Shown: positions 52,477 to 64,000 of the stretch, one piece after another
How positions within the stretch are numbered: the first letter of the stretch is position 1
Layout: each line of letters starts with the position of its first letter
Source of the DNA: Anagrus nilaparvatae
Lineage: Eukaryota > Arthropoda > Insecta > Hymenoptera > Mymaridae
Reading direction: 5' to 3'
Assembly (NCBI GenBank): GCA_022575985.1
Contig: JAKSXM010000132.1
Location: 17,422,001 to 17,486,000, forward strand
DNA length: 64,000 bases
The notes under the pieces: model-generated
The model's database searches: none
What the model was told of the DNA's origin: nothing
The model's input: only the letters and a program-made list of their open reading frames with translations
Made by a program: the position numbers and the translations under genes

Positions 52477-54070
52477 TAAAAAACTTACTATTTTAAATAT
52501 ATATATAACAAAAAAAAAATTTAATTCCAAGTTTAAACTAAGCCTTTCTTACCCATAAATAAAATAATTAATATACTTTACTTAAGCAAGAAAGAAAATT
52601 TAACACTTAAATCTCAGCAAAAAAAAATTAAAAAAAAAGAAGATTTTACTAAATTTATAAATGTCAGATACACATATTTTATAAATTCAAAAATATTAGC
52701 AAAAATCCAGATTAATGCGTTTTTTCAAGAGAGATTTATTCAAGAGTCACGCAAATTAGTATTTATAATTCTCATAAAAGATTATCTTAAAAAAAAAGAT
52801 AAAATATATATCAAATTTTTAAGCTGTCTACAACATTTAAAAGACACAACATCAAGTTATCATCTATTATCATTTCTTTAAAAAAAAATTTTTTTTTGAT
52901 CTTATTATGAATATCTAAAAAATTTAAAACTGACTTTTAAAATGTACGAATTTATGCAAGCTCATCGATTATTATATTTTGACGTGGGTTTAAAAAATTT
53001 TTACAGTGCAGAGGAAAAGTATTTAAGCAATGTACGTTTTTAATTTATCATTCATCAGAAACGTCATGTTGGTTAAATGTAATTTTTATATTTCGTATGA
53101 TAAAATTTTTAAATAATTGTTATTTGGGTAGTTGTATGTTAGACTGGTACCATTTTTGGTTCTTGAAATTATTGGTCTGAAGTAAAATGGGAGGTAAATA
53201 CGATAAGCTACTGTAATAAAATTACCATATTTTATGTTATTTATTTATTAAGGATCGATTTATAAAATATAGCGTTATAAAATTGCCCTTTCAATTAATA
53301 AATATGTATTCATTGATGTACATTAGTGTGGACATTTAATTGAAAAATTTATTAATACAATCGATAATTTTTCGTTCTCTTTTACAGTTCCTTGACTTTC
53401 ATATGTAACTATACATTTCATATACAACGTTAAAAATAAAAATTTGGATTTTATGAGCCCAAAATTTCATGAAATCTTCAAGAACCCATTTCCAAAACTC
53501 AAAAATTAAGTCCCAGCCTAATATATGAATAATTTATGTATGCTACGCGTACAAGATAATGTGATTTGTGACTACATAAATTTTCATCCTGAATATACAT
53601 ATATAAAATTACTTTATGAATATATTGGACCATCAGATTATCCCTTTTTTTTATATATAATCAAACCTGTTTCAATTTTGTCGCTTCTTTATGTTCTTGT
53701 ATTGTACCTTATTTATTTTTTTTTTTACATGACACATTTATTAATAATACCTTAAAATTTTATAAAATTATATAAATTAAATTTTTGAAGAAAAAAAATA
53801 AAAAAAAAGTATTAAATCAATTTCCGGTGAAACATAAAGACATCAAAAGAAAAGGTGATTTAGCAATTATATTATTTTTTTAAAAATACTGTAATTTTTA
53901 TATTGGGATTGAGTGAGTGAAAAAAATCTAGGGTTTTTTTTTTATGAAGTATAAATGTTTATAATTACTAAATTATCTTCTCTCTTTCAATTTTATAAAA
54001 GAATATGAGAAAAAAATAATTGTTTGAAGGTTAAAAAAATAAAAGGGATAAATTGATATAACAGTTTTGT

Positions 54071-54090
54071 ATTATTATTATTATTATTAT
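54071..54090. repeat. (ATT)n microsatellite
   Basis: About seven ATT units in intron 1. A similar (ATT)n tract lies at 62501-62518. Confidence 0.9.
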
Positions 54091-56540
54091 GTTTGATAAA
54101 GATAAAATAATATTTTTAACTTGTATAAGAATGAGTAAGGTTTAATTTTGATTTTTTATATTAAATTTTTATATTAAATTCACTGGTAGACAGAATGGAG
54201 GTAATACGACAGTAATACGTTATGCATTCTGAGGATGATGTGATACCGGACCCCAATTTTTCAGTCATTTTTTGTCTGATAGTTTCATAAAATTTTACGA
54301 ATATTTATGTTTTTGGGCCGGGTTTACCCAAAATATTTACCCGTTTCAGATTATTTTTTATTTTCTGGGCATCAGAGCCATTTCAGGTAAAATTTGGATG
54401 TCATATCTGGATTTGGATATTATATTAGTCTACAGTGACCCAAAAAACGTACGTATCAGATACAAATCCTTAGAAAATCGCAATAAATTACCTAAAAATG
54501 CCTATTGTGGGCAATTGGGTCACTTTTGATAAGAACAGATTTAATATTCATATAATATAGTGATCTGAGAAACATAAAAATTCAATGGATAAATTTATGT
54601 AACAGGTGCCAAACAAAAAACATCCTTTTTTTCTTTTAAATCAAAATATTACTAATGCAATAGAAATAAAATCAGTAGAAATAGTGCGTTACTAGTCAGA
54701 CGCTTTCTTAAGTCATAGAGTACTTGTTATAACTATTTCAGTACTTAGAAAATTAAAAAATTTTTTTAAATTAAAAATCTGTAGACCTCACTTTTACAAA
54801 AAATTAAGCAAATACATACGAGGTGAAGTTTAAAACACTTTAAACCAATTCAAACTAAAGCACAATATTTTACATGCGGGTGTATGCAGAGTTGTAATTA
54901 AATATATTATCGTCTATTTAGATTTATTCATATATCCGTAGGACAGAAAAAAAAATATTAATTGCCTCTGAAGTTTTACAGCTGCTTATGTTATATTTCT
55001 TATGCATGTATCGATATAATTTAAATTTTTTGCATAAATCAAGTAGTATATATTTGTGTGTGTGGGGGTGGAAAAAGATAGTAAATTAAAAAAATGCAAA
55101 AATTTTTATAAATTAAAAAAAATTAAGATATACTGAAAAATAAAAAGTAGTTTGGGTTATTTAACATGTGACTTATATCTTATGGCGATTTTTGCATTTA
55201 TATATGGGTTATTCTATGTTAATTTTACATTTTTATATACAAAATTTCTTTAACAAATATTTTAAATTTAATTTTACACTTATTTTGCTATTTTGAATTA
55301 ACTGATTCCAAATTTTCATTTAATTCCAGAAAGTAACTTTCCTGCAGTTAAAAAAAAGTTACCAATCCCTAATTCAAATTTATTTTTGGAATCTCCCATA
55401 TACATGCACATATTTACATAAGATAAAAAATAAAAAAAAAATCAAATAACTAAATCGAACCTAATACAAAAAAAAAATCATCCAGATCAGGGGCCCTTTT
55501 TTTTATCTTCCCCTTTTTTCGCTACTCGAAACTTATAAAAGAACCTCAGAGAAATTTAAGTAAGTTAAAAAGAGAAGAAAAAAAATACACCAAGGGATAA
55601 AAAACAAGAGAATCGTACATACACAAAAAGAGCGATAGAAAAAAAATGCACTATACAGAAAGGCAGACAGACACACAGTCTGTTAAAAAAAAAAAAAAAA
55701 AAATTAGAAAATAACGAAGCAATCCAGTGAGGAAACAACCGAGTATATAAAAATAAAAAAAGACATTATAAAAAAATAAGAGATCAACAAGAAGAGGGTG
55801 TATTGGTATGTCAGTATACGTTTGTATGTGTTTCGAATGTGATTGTATGTGTGAGAGAGAAATAAGATATTGGCAGAAGAAAGAAGAAAAAAAGAGGTAA
55901 ATAAAATATAAAATCGAGCTGTCTATGTCGATGATACATAGTGGCTTGAATTCAAAAGAGCTTAGTCGTGCTACCATAATACGAAATTCATCTTATTTGT
56001 TTCAAGTATTTATCTTTATATGAACAGAAAGTATACATTAACCTGAACGTTACATTAAAAACTTGTTTTATTTAAAAAGGCATAAGTACCAAAATTGCTA
56101 ATTTACCAAAATATGTGAGAACCTGAAATTATCAGCTCATAGGACCATTTATAACTCGTACCATTACATTTAAATGGAAATTTAGTGGTTCATGTACCCA
56201 TAATCTTAAATCTATTTTTTTACATACTACCTACTTTTGGCACACGAACTTTAATAATTAAGCAATTAGCTGAACTCGTTGTGTTAACTGGGTAAAAAAG
56301 GCATAATTGAGTAAAAATGTTTATTCCTCAAGATTTATAAAACCAATTATTTCTATAATAATATAATAAAAAACTTTTGACGCAAATCATCAGAGATGGC
56401 CTCGATAAATTGAAATTTTAGGTATCTAATTTTTCGCCCAACTACAAATTTACAAACCCTTCAAAAATATAAATATTTATATACACGTATTAAATACTTA
56501 AAAACGAGATGATTTCAAACAGGTGAAAGAGACACGATTC

Positions 56541-56554
56541 TTGCCACGTGGCAA
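56541..56554. promoter_or_regulatory. TTGCCACGTGGCAA palindromic E-box
   Basis: This perfect 14-bp palindrome is centred on CACGTG (bHLH/bZIP-type E-box) in a locally GC-richer stretch of intron 1, about 7 kb downstream of ci exon 1. CACGTG binding by bHLH factors is established; use of this copy is inference. Confidence 0.4.
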
Positions 56555-57558
56555 TGTGTGCTTTCGATCAACATAACACTGATTGTTTTTCCCCCCAAAG
56601 CAAGCATTTATAATGTACACCTTTTTTTAAATTTTGTTTATACTCACTTGTTTTACGCCGTCAAGCGAATGAAGTTTATATACACTTAAAACTTTACAGG
56701 AACTGAAGTTACAGAAAAAAAAAGGATTAAGTGAATAAATATTTTAAAACAAGTTCATTTTGTATTTATTTACTTTGAAATTAAATGTTTTATATAAAAA
56801 AATTTTTAAAATACCGACATATATGCGCTTAATTATTTTATAAATAATTAGTACATCAAAATTAATTGAAAATTAAGTCAGTGTATTATAACACTCGTTA
56901 ATTATTATTGTAACAATGATTAAATTTTTTTTTTTTTGTGGTGAAAAATAATTAAAATTCCTTTTCTTTTTTTTTTCAATAGAAAGAGGATACATTTTTA
57001 TAAAATGAAAATTATTAGAGCTTAAAGGTCTTATTATGACAAACGTCTATTTTATTTATATTAACTTTTTTTTAATTAGAGTTAAATATTTATCTTAAAA
57101 ATTTTTTACATGTAATAAAATATTTATTTTTATTTGTAATTAGTTTTTTTCTAAAGTTTATGCGGATATGTAATTTATGTTTGAAAAATATTTATTTGGA
57201 TTGTTGCTTGGATTTTCGATTAGTGAGTGAAAAATATGCCATTTACCAATATTGTAAGATTTTCAGAATTATAATTACTTCTAAGTTACAACGATATTTC
57301 GGTCCCATTAGAACTAATGACATTTGTACGTGCTTGATACCACTTGGGAGTAATTAAATGAGTTACAATATTGGGAATCTTGTTTATTAGATAAATGGAA
57401 ACTTAATTTAATACAGCAATCGAAAACCCAATAAATTTTTTTAAATAACTGCCGAGCTATAATGTGTATGTTAAATTTGGACAAAAGTTGGACAAAAAAC
57501 AAAAATTTATTATTCATATAAGGATTATTGCAGTTTTCAAATGCATACATTGGTATTG

Positions 57559-57576
57559 ATATATATATATATATAT
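57559..57576. repeat. (AT)9 microsatellite
   Basis: Nine AT units in intron 1. Comparable AT tracts lie at 28122-28138 and at 33040-33053, the latter running into (GT)n. Confidence 0.9.
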
Positions 57577-60500
57577 CTATATGTGTATAATGAGACCAAA
57601 TGAAAGTAAAAATCAAAGAGATATAGGCGCCATTTCAGATCAGAAATAATTATAACCAATTTTTTAACTTAAATCGACCATATTTTAACGCCAAAATGGG
57701 TTATAATTATTCAGCATAAACTTTAACTAAATGTGTTAGTATTTTTTGCTACAGTAGAATATATATATAATGAATTTAGAGGAAATCACCCATATAAGTA
57801 CGCTGAAAGATTTGTCTTTTGTAAAAAAACTAACTTTTGCTAAAAAATGTGCTTTGCTTGCCATAAATATTAAAGACGCTTTTAAAAAATTAAATTGCAG
57901 GAAAAAGTTAAAAAAAATAGACAATTATATTAATTAGTTTAACCGTTGTTCATATATTTAATTTTCATTTATTCGAATTTTTCACTTTACTTTAAAAGTT
58001 TCAGTATTTTCCTCGCGTCTAAATATATAATTTACCAAAAATTTTTTTTTAAATTCTAGGATTTTTCTGTCATCACATTTCTCTATCTGTCAACGCATAA
58101 TAAATTTAAATTTTTTTATTTATTTTTGTTAAATTTTGTTATCCTTTAATTCAAAAACTAAAAAGTATTAAAAATTAAATTTCTGTAAACATACATTAAA
58201 TTTTGTTTAAATATAACTATCTTGTAAGTTATATTTATTTGTATGCACTTACAAAAACTTATTTGATATGTAGACGACAAAATACGCTAAAGAATTGTGT
58301 ATAAATAAAAATGGATAAGATTGTTCGCCGACGCACATGCGGTATGCACGTTTTTCAAATTTTCAAGTCTCGTATACTTACACAGGCATATAAATACATT
58401 TTTTGTGTATATATTAGACTGTCACTTAACAAGAAAGTTATTTTTTTAAAATACTTATCAGTTCCAAAAGTGGTCTTTTACATTAAAAAAATAAGCTAAA
58501 TTCTGAATTGGCAGGCCACTTACAATTCGTGCCAAAATTACAAAGTATCAAAAATTTTTTAAAATCAAAAAAATAAGAAGAAATTTGTAAAATTTAAGGT
58601 TCAAATAAACTTATTCTCTCTAAAAGTAGTCTCAAGAATTTAAAATTCTAGATATTTGTATAGGTTTTATTCGGTAAAACATCATTTTTGATTTAAACAA
58701 GTATTAAAAAATTTTATCAAATAGTCAGTCTAATATACAAAACAGTGTTTATGTATTAAAAGCCTGATTTTCATATACAGAAATGCATGTCTCCGGTTGT
58801 CATTGGCTTGTTTGTGATCATAATGTGTGAGTTGAAATTAAATATATGTCTCTATACCATTAAAAAATAAGACTGTAATCTTAATTTTGTTTGCTTAGCT
58901 AACTACATCAACGAAGAAAAATATGTAAACAGATAAACAAATTTACAGGAAAATGTATTATTAAATATTTTCTACGTATTTATGTAAATACTTTGACATT
59001 TTAGTTTTTTAAAGTTTTTTAACATAATACACTGAATTTAACTAAATAATTTTAATTAAATCGAATTAACAGCAAGTTTCATTTCCCTTACAAGTCTAAC
59101 AGTTTAAATTTTTGGATAATGATGTAAATCTTAAAGTATTGTTTATTGCATGTATTTCTTATTGGCAACGTCAGACATGATAATCTTGATAAACTTTACA
59201 AATAAATATAATTATGCATGTTTATATGCGATAAACCTTTGTTTTGTTGATGCAGAGGGAAAAAAACATCGAGTAATTCTTATTAAAGATGATTAAATTG
59301 TAAATTTAATATATAAAAATTATTACATGATTTAAATGATAATTATTTGATGAATGAATAATTAATTCAAATTTATAACAATTATTATTATTTTACAAAA
59401 TTTTTGGTTACTAGGTGAAATTAGGGGCTAATTATTAAAAACATAGGACCCTCAAAATTATAGCTTATTGATTAGTATTTTATATATGTACAGAAAAATT
59501 GCTTTATTGAAATAACAAAATTTTCAATCATATTAGATAAAATTTCAATTCATTGGTTAAAAATTCAACCACGGTGCTAATAGTGAGCAGACTATGCACC
59601 TTTACTTATAATTACTAAAAAATTGGTTAAAAATTTAATTTAGAAAAACTAATTCTTTTAGACGATAGGTAAATCGAGTTCCTTATAAACCCAAATATTT
59701 CAAAAATGCTCAGTCAAAACTTACATTGATTTACATAAAATTCTAGACAAGCATATAAGTATTTAAAAATTATCAAATTTATTAAAAAAAAAAAACATGA
59801 ACATAAAATGTCTAACACATAAAGAGATTAAATAATAGTTTTTACTTTTATTTTAAATATTTTATATACTTTTTTATGTTTTATCAATATGTCAACTATA
59901 TAAATTACACTTTCATTCAAGTGTATACATAAAATTCTTTGTAATTTTGATAATACGTGCAAAATAAATACAGAAAATATTTTTTTAAATTTATAAAAAG
60001 TAATTTATCAATGAAAATTTATACATTTACGATTTATTTATGGTATACTTAATCAAATTTATATTTTATTTCTGTATAAAAGGATCAAAATGATAATGTG
60101 AATGTAAATGCAGAAAAAAGTTTTTTTTTTTTGAATAAATACTTTTGTGGTTTTATTGTAATGTGTCTTGAATTTATAATACAAAGTAAATGCAAAATTA
60201 TAAGAAAATATTTTTTATTAATGGGTTTCTAGAAATTATAGGGACAAATTTAGTACAGTTTTTAATATATTGTAACCCATAAAAAATAATTTGCTTTTAA
60301 TTTTTCGAAATTCACTGTTAAAAGCAGATGCTATAAATTTACAAAAAAATATTTGGTTTTCTAAATTTTTTGGTCAGTACTTAATTGAAAGATTCCAACC
60401 TAACTTGGCCCAAGATTAATGGGAGAGTTACAAAAATTGGTCAAAACTATCTTTTTTCGAAATTACAAGTTAAAGTAAGAACTCTTAGCCAATTTATGCT

Positions 60501-63343
60501 TTTTAGGTCAAATCTTTGATATTTGGCAGCCATTTTCGTGTTTTTGCCCAAACTTTGGTAAATTGACTCAAAATATTTTTTGCAACCAAATTCTTATTTT
60601 GCGGTTAAGAATATTTAATTTTTAGATGGCTACAGAAAATTTCCCACAGAAATCGATTCCAAGGTTCAAAATTTGTTTTACTCTGCACTCTCGCAAAAAA
60701 TTACATTTTTGAAGACTACGTCTTCAAAAAAACATATAGGTTCGGTTATCATCTACACTTAGGCTTTTTCTTGTCTTACAACCTATTTTAATTTCCAAAA
60801 AAATATCGATATACAATGAGTATAATTTCCAGAAAGACTCTTTTTAATCCAAAAAAAATCTAAAATTAGCACCAGAATACCCTGCTCTCCCCTACATAAT
60901 AATATTATATTATATTCCTTAAAGAAAATTTCTTTTATTTAAATACAGAGCAATCTTCTGAGATCAAATCGCATGTACAAACAAATGATTTATATGATTT
61001 TATTACAATAAACACAAAGAATTCAATACCAATATTTTAAACAATATAAAAATATTTACCAATAAATTACCGAATTAAATTATAATTTATGATACAAAAA
61101 AATATATAGATTATATTTAATGACACACACTACTACTCATACAATGTATAAGAACGGATGCTTTGATTTAAATTAAACTATATATTATATAAATTAAAAA
61201 AAATAGTTTTTTTGTTGTTGTAGTGGTCATATCTCACCATAAGAAATACAGAGATTAAATTGCAGTTATTGACTTCCGCAGCCTAATAAAAAAATATATT
61301 TATTTAAATTACTTACTTATTTATTTATTATTATAATTTAAAACAATATGTATTAAGAAAGTAGACATCCGTCCGTTTAGTATTTTTTATTATTTAATTA
61401 GATTTTTCGGGGGGTGATTAGTACAGAGACAAAATATTGTAAAATAGTCAAAGTAGTTTTGATATTTTTTTAAAAATGGACTTTCTTAGTAAATTCATAA
61501 ATGGATTTTTTGGTATAAAGCCAATTTTTTGTTTTGCTAGAAAAATCTATAACTTAAAAATTTTATCAAAAATTTTGTGATAATTTTATCAAAAGATATT
61601 TTATTCAGTAAGGGGTGCCTATTTTTGGGAAAATTTTTTAATGGTGTTTGGAATAAGATATTTTTCAAAGAGAATATTATTATATCAGGGAGATTAATCT
61701 GTACAGATTATTTTGTAATTTTTTGAAAATTCAAAGAATTTAAGGTTTGTAGATCACTGAATAAAAAACTCATAAATGAAAATTAGAAAATTTATCGTTG
61801 CTACTTGTTGAAATTATGCAAAAAATCTGCAAAAAATCATTTAACGAAACAGTAAACATCAAAATAGAAAATGTTAGAGCACCAATGTTAACTTGTACTG
61901 CATTTTATTGCTAATTTTCAAGTATTTTTATTAATATTCAAGAAAATGTTTTAAAATTTAAATAAAAAAATTACTGAAAATATTTAAAAATTGGGAATTC
62001 AAGCAAAATTTAATCAGGGCAACCTAACAGTCTTCATTACCAACAAGATAATTTTTCAAACTTCTCAATAACTTTTGAAAAATCTATCCCAGATAATTTT
62101 CTAAAATAATTCAATAAACAGAAAAAAATTAATTCTTTTAAAACCTGAAAATTACTTAAAATCTTCAATCACAAATAATTTAAATTGCCAACATCATTAA
62201 ATCTCATTAAAATGTAATACAACAAATTATAAATAAATTAAAAACGTTTGAAAAGGGACTTTAATTAGCTTAAAGACTATTAATAAGTCTTAATACCTAC
62301 AGATAAATAAATTTAAAAGTCAATATTTTTTAAAACCACAAAAAAAAAATTAAAACGAATAAATAATTCATTTATAATGTAACACGTCAGTTTGTCAAAA
62401 AAGAAAAGATTTTCAGTGTTGAAGTTTTGAAAGCTGAGATATTATAAATTTTTTTTTTTAGAGCTGTCGACCTGTCTATTTAAAAAGTGACAAAAGAGAA
62501 ATTATTATTATTATTATTGCTTTTTTATAGATCAAAAAAATTTAATTTTTTAAAATGAAAGATAAATTAATTGATTATTTATTTTTTTTTTTCTGGTTTA
62601 TTATTACATTTTTAAAGATCAAATAGTAAAAAAATTTTTTTTGGTATACTTAACAAAAAAAAGGAGATATAAGAAATCAATTTTCTAGTAGTAATTTGAC
62701 ACTATAAGGTGAACAAATCGTTTTGTGTCATCGGATTAGCGTATCATTTTAATCTCTTTTTTATATTATAACAAAAAACACTTCACACATTTTTAAATAC
62801 AAATGGATTTCTTTTTGTCCCAATAAAAATTTTTGTAAAAAAAATTTAATATAATCAAAATTGACATAAATTTTTATGAGATATTAGAGAAGACATTGTA
62901 TCTTTTATTACAGCTTTAAATTGAGTATAAAATTTCTTTAGAATAAAAATTTTCTTTTAATAAATACACGCTAAAAGCTCATTAATGAAATGTCTAGAGA
63001 GTGATTTTTATTGTTACGAGTATTTATGATTTTATTATGATTACGTAAAACACAATAAAAACGATTCATTTATATTTTACACTCGTGTAATATAAAAAGG
63101 AAATAAAAAAATTTTTAAATGCCTTTTTTTTTAATTGTAAAAAGGTATGTATAAAATATTTACAGTTATTTTATGATATATTAAGTCATAAAAATTTCGT
63201 CACACACGTCAATATAAAAAAAACAACTTTTAACTCGTCCTAATTTGAATAAAATTTTGTATAATAAAAAAATACACCTGTTTTATACAAAGAAATTTAT
63301 AAGTGTCTTTGGTTTTATAGTAAAAAATAATTTAAAAACTTAC

Positions 63344-63702
63344 GGATGAGGTGGTAATCCATGAAAAGCAACAGCCGCAGCCGCAGCAGCAGCTTGATGT
63401 TCCCAAGCCGCAGCGGCAGCGGCTGCAGCAGCAGCAGCAGCAGCAGTAGCTGGATGTTGATGATGTGATGTTAAACCAGCAGCAGCGGCGGCTGCAGCAA
63501 TTGCTGATTGTGATGTTGTTGCAACAACTGATGCTGCTGTTGTATTATGTCCATGATGAAATGCTGATGGTACTGTTGATGGATGGTGTGGATGATGTGG
63601 ATGAAATGCTGCATGAAAGGCTGAATGTGGATGATGTGGAGGTGGTGGCGGTGGTAATAAGGAAAAAGCTTCTTGATGATAAGCTACTTCCTTTTCTGGC
63701 AT
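63344..63702 (-). CDS. ci: ci coding exon 1: start codon, His/Pro- and Ala-rich N-terminus
   Basis: The exon encodes residues 1-119 plus two bases of codon 120. The protein begins MPEKEVAYHQEAFSLLPP, then a His/Pro-rich stretch (about 17-52), a Ser/Thr/Ala stretch, three alanine tracts (69-75, 87-99, 104-110) and FHGLPPHP at the splice site. The ATG at 63702-63700 has A at -3, and an in-frame TAA lies upstream at 63723-63721, so the start is well defined unless a further spliced leader exists. The donor at 63343 reads GTAAGT. The N-terminus of Ci/GLI is poorly conserved and often low-complexity, so this exon is assigned by its phase-compatible splicing to the downstream exons and by the absence of any other gene on the strand. 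The poly-Ala runs are encoded by GCT/GCA/GCC repeats and could vary in length. Antisense reading frames over this exon are shadows. Confidence 0.85.
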
Positions 63703-64000
63703 TTTGTTTATTTTATTTTTTTAATTTATTTTTGAATTAACCGGCGGTTAAGCTTTTACCTACCGCTGGTATTCTAATTCAATAGTCTTTTTGTTTATCA
63801 ATTTTAATGCAAAATGTTCTTTTTTTATTAATTGTTTTTTATGAAAAAAAATTGTTTTCACCATTGGCACATTAAAAATCTTTATTTTTTAATAAAAATA
63901 AATTAAATTTAAAAATAGGAAATAAAATATTAATCATATTTCCGGCTCTTTTTTGAAATCTTGATTATCCTTCAATTAGAATATAGTGTATTTTTAATTA
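63703..64000 (-). promoter_or_regulatory. Upstream flank / presumptive 5'UTR of ci exon 1
   Basis: This is A/T-rich sequence 5' of the ci start codon. The only GC-richer patch is 63737-63767. It contains the interrupted palindrome TTAACC-GGC-GGTTAA (63737-63751) and a nearby ACCGCTGGT. The AACCGG half-sites resemble Grainyhead/CP2-type sites, which is inference only. An in-frame stop at 63723-63721 shows that the flank is not coding in the ci frame. I could not place a TATA box or transcription start with confidence. Confidence 0.4.

Larger units (their letters stand above)
41125..63343 (-). other. ci: ci intron 1 (22.2 kb)
   Basis: This GT-AG intron lies between exons 1 and 2. Most of it is featureless A/T-rich sequence with homopolymer runs, for example 19 consecutive A at 55685-55703. 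Supported contents are a diverged tandem repeat at 41580-42020, a terminal-inverted-repeat element at about 46252-48015, repeat-family ends at 51793-51818 and 52140-52168, an inverted-repeat element at 52161-52476, a 14-bp CACGTG palindrome at 56541-56554 and several microsatellites. Open frames such as 54272-54529, 55651-55977 and 57314-57616 are low-complexity or lack ATG, and I do not regard them as genes. Confidence 0.75.
1..63702 (-). other. ci: cubitus interruptus (ci/GLI) gene, 5' half: six coding exons; continues past base 1
   Basis: This is the gene unit for the insect GLI-family zinc-finger transcription factor, which is full-length activator or truncated repressor depending on Hedgehog signal. 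Coding exons on the minus strand are 63702-63344, 41124-41053, 5199-4925, 3832-3743, 862-674 and 608-292. They total 1302 nt (434 codons). All five complete introns are GT-AG and the phases chain as 2, 2, 1, 1, 1, 0 without a stop. Family blocks seen in order are HPAYR..YMDHLY (residues 208-220), [22 protein letters not shown] (281-292), MIRFSPNSL (299-307), SYGHLSA (322-328) and LQQLQAHLLR. They follow the same order in Drosophila Ci. The C2H2 zinc fingers, PKA/Slimb processing sites and activation domain are absent because the gene leaves the window at the left. The span of over 63 kb is set by two giant introns. Family identity is near certain; 5'UTR exons and isoforms are unknown. Confidence 0.95.

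Noticed and set aside
54272..54529. 85-codon plus-strand frame
   Set aside because: It begins at TTG, not ATG, and the stretch contains GTGACCCA/TGGGTCAC inverted motifs suggesting repeat-derived DNA.
55651..55977. ATG-started 108-codon minus-strand frame in intron 1
   Set aside because: It is dominated by Phe/Tyr/Ile/Leu from T-rich sequence and ends in a CA-repeat peptide; no domain or splice context supports it.
57314..57616. 100-codon minus-strand frame
   Set aside because: It includes an (AT)n microsatellite translated as an Ile/Tyr run; no start or domain support.
63465..63740. Plus-strand open frame of 91 codons
   Set aside because: It is antisense to ci exon 1; its Leu/Gln runs are the complement of the alanine repeats.

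Overview
The window is AT-rich (roughly four fifths A+T by eye) animal DNA from an insect. It holds the 5' half of one protein-coding gene on the minus strand: cubitus interruptus (ci), the arthropod GLI-family transcription factor that is the output of Hedgehog signalling. I recognise it from conserved N-terminal blocks shared with Drosophila Ci and vertebrate GLI: the [12 protein letters not shown]...MIRFSPNSL block, the SYGHLSA Suppressor-of-fused binding motif, LQQLQAHLLR and HPAYR...YMDHLY. The very high A+T, multi-kilobase introns and insect-type TTAGG dimers inside a repeat fit an insect. A parasitoid wasp is possible, but this is a weak guess.

Layout, in transcription order (right to left): presumptive promoter/5'UTR (63703-64000); exon 1 with the ATG (63702-63344); intron 1 of 22.2 kb; a 72-nt exon 2 (41124-41053); intron 2 of 35.9 kb; exon 3 (5199-4925); intron 3; exon 4 (3832-3743); intron 4; exon 5 (862-674); a 65-bp intron 5; exon 6 (608-292); then intron 6, which runs off the left edge. 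All junctions are GT-AG and the reading phases chain without a break, giving 434 codons of N-terminal Ci. The five C2H2 zinc fingers, the processing region and the activation domain must lie beyond base 1.

About 98% of the window is intron. It is mostly featureless A/T-rich sequence, but it holds several non-autonomous, strongly palindromic elements. These are an 834-bp foldback element at 25952-26785, a 680-bp foldback element flanked by TTAA at 38238-38917, a 1.76-kb element with 27-bp terminal inverted repeats and repeated subterminal 17-mers at about 46252-48015, and a 316-bp element at 52161-52476. There are also smaller dispersed and tandem repeats. A few islands less AT-rich than their surroundings (about 10.56-11.12, 19.34-20.3, 21.81-22.03, 29.26-29.40, 34.5-35.25 kb) may be enhancers, alternative promoters or old coding relics. 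I see no second intact gene, no RNA gene and no CRISPR array. Nothing in the window amounts to a new multi-gene system. The most unusual content is the set of foldback elements in the giant ci introns and the three frame-preserving ci exons, one of which carries the Sufu-binding motif.
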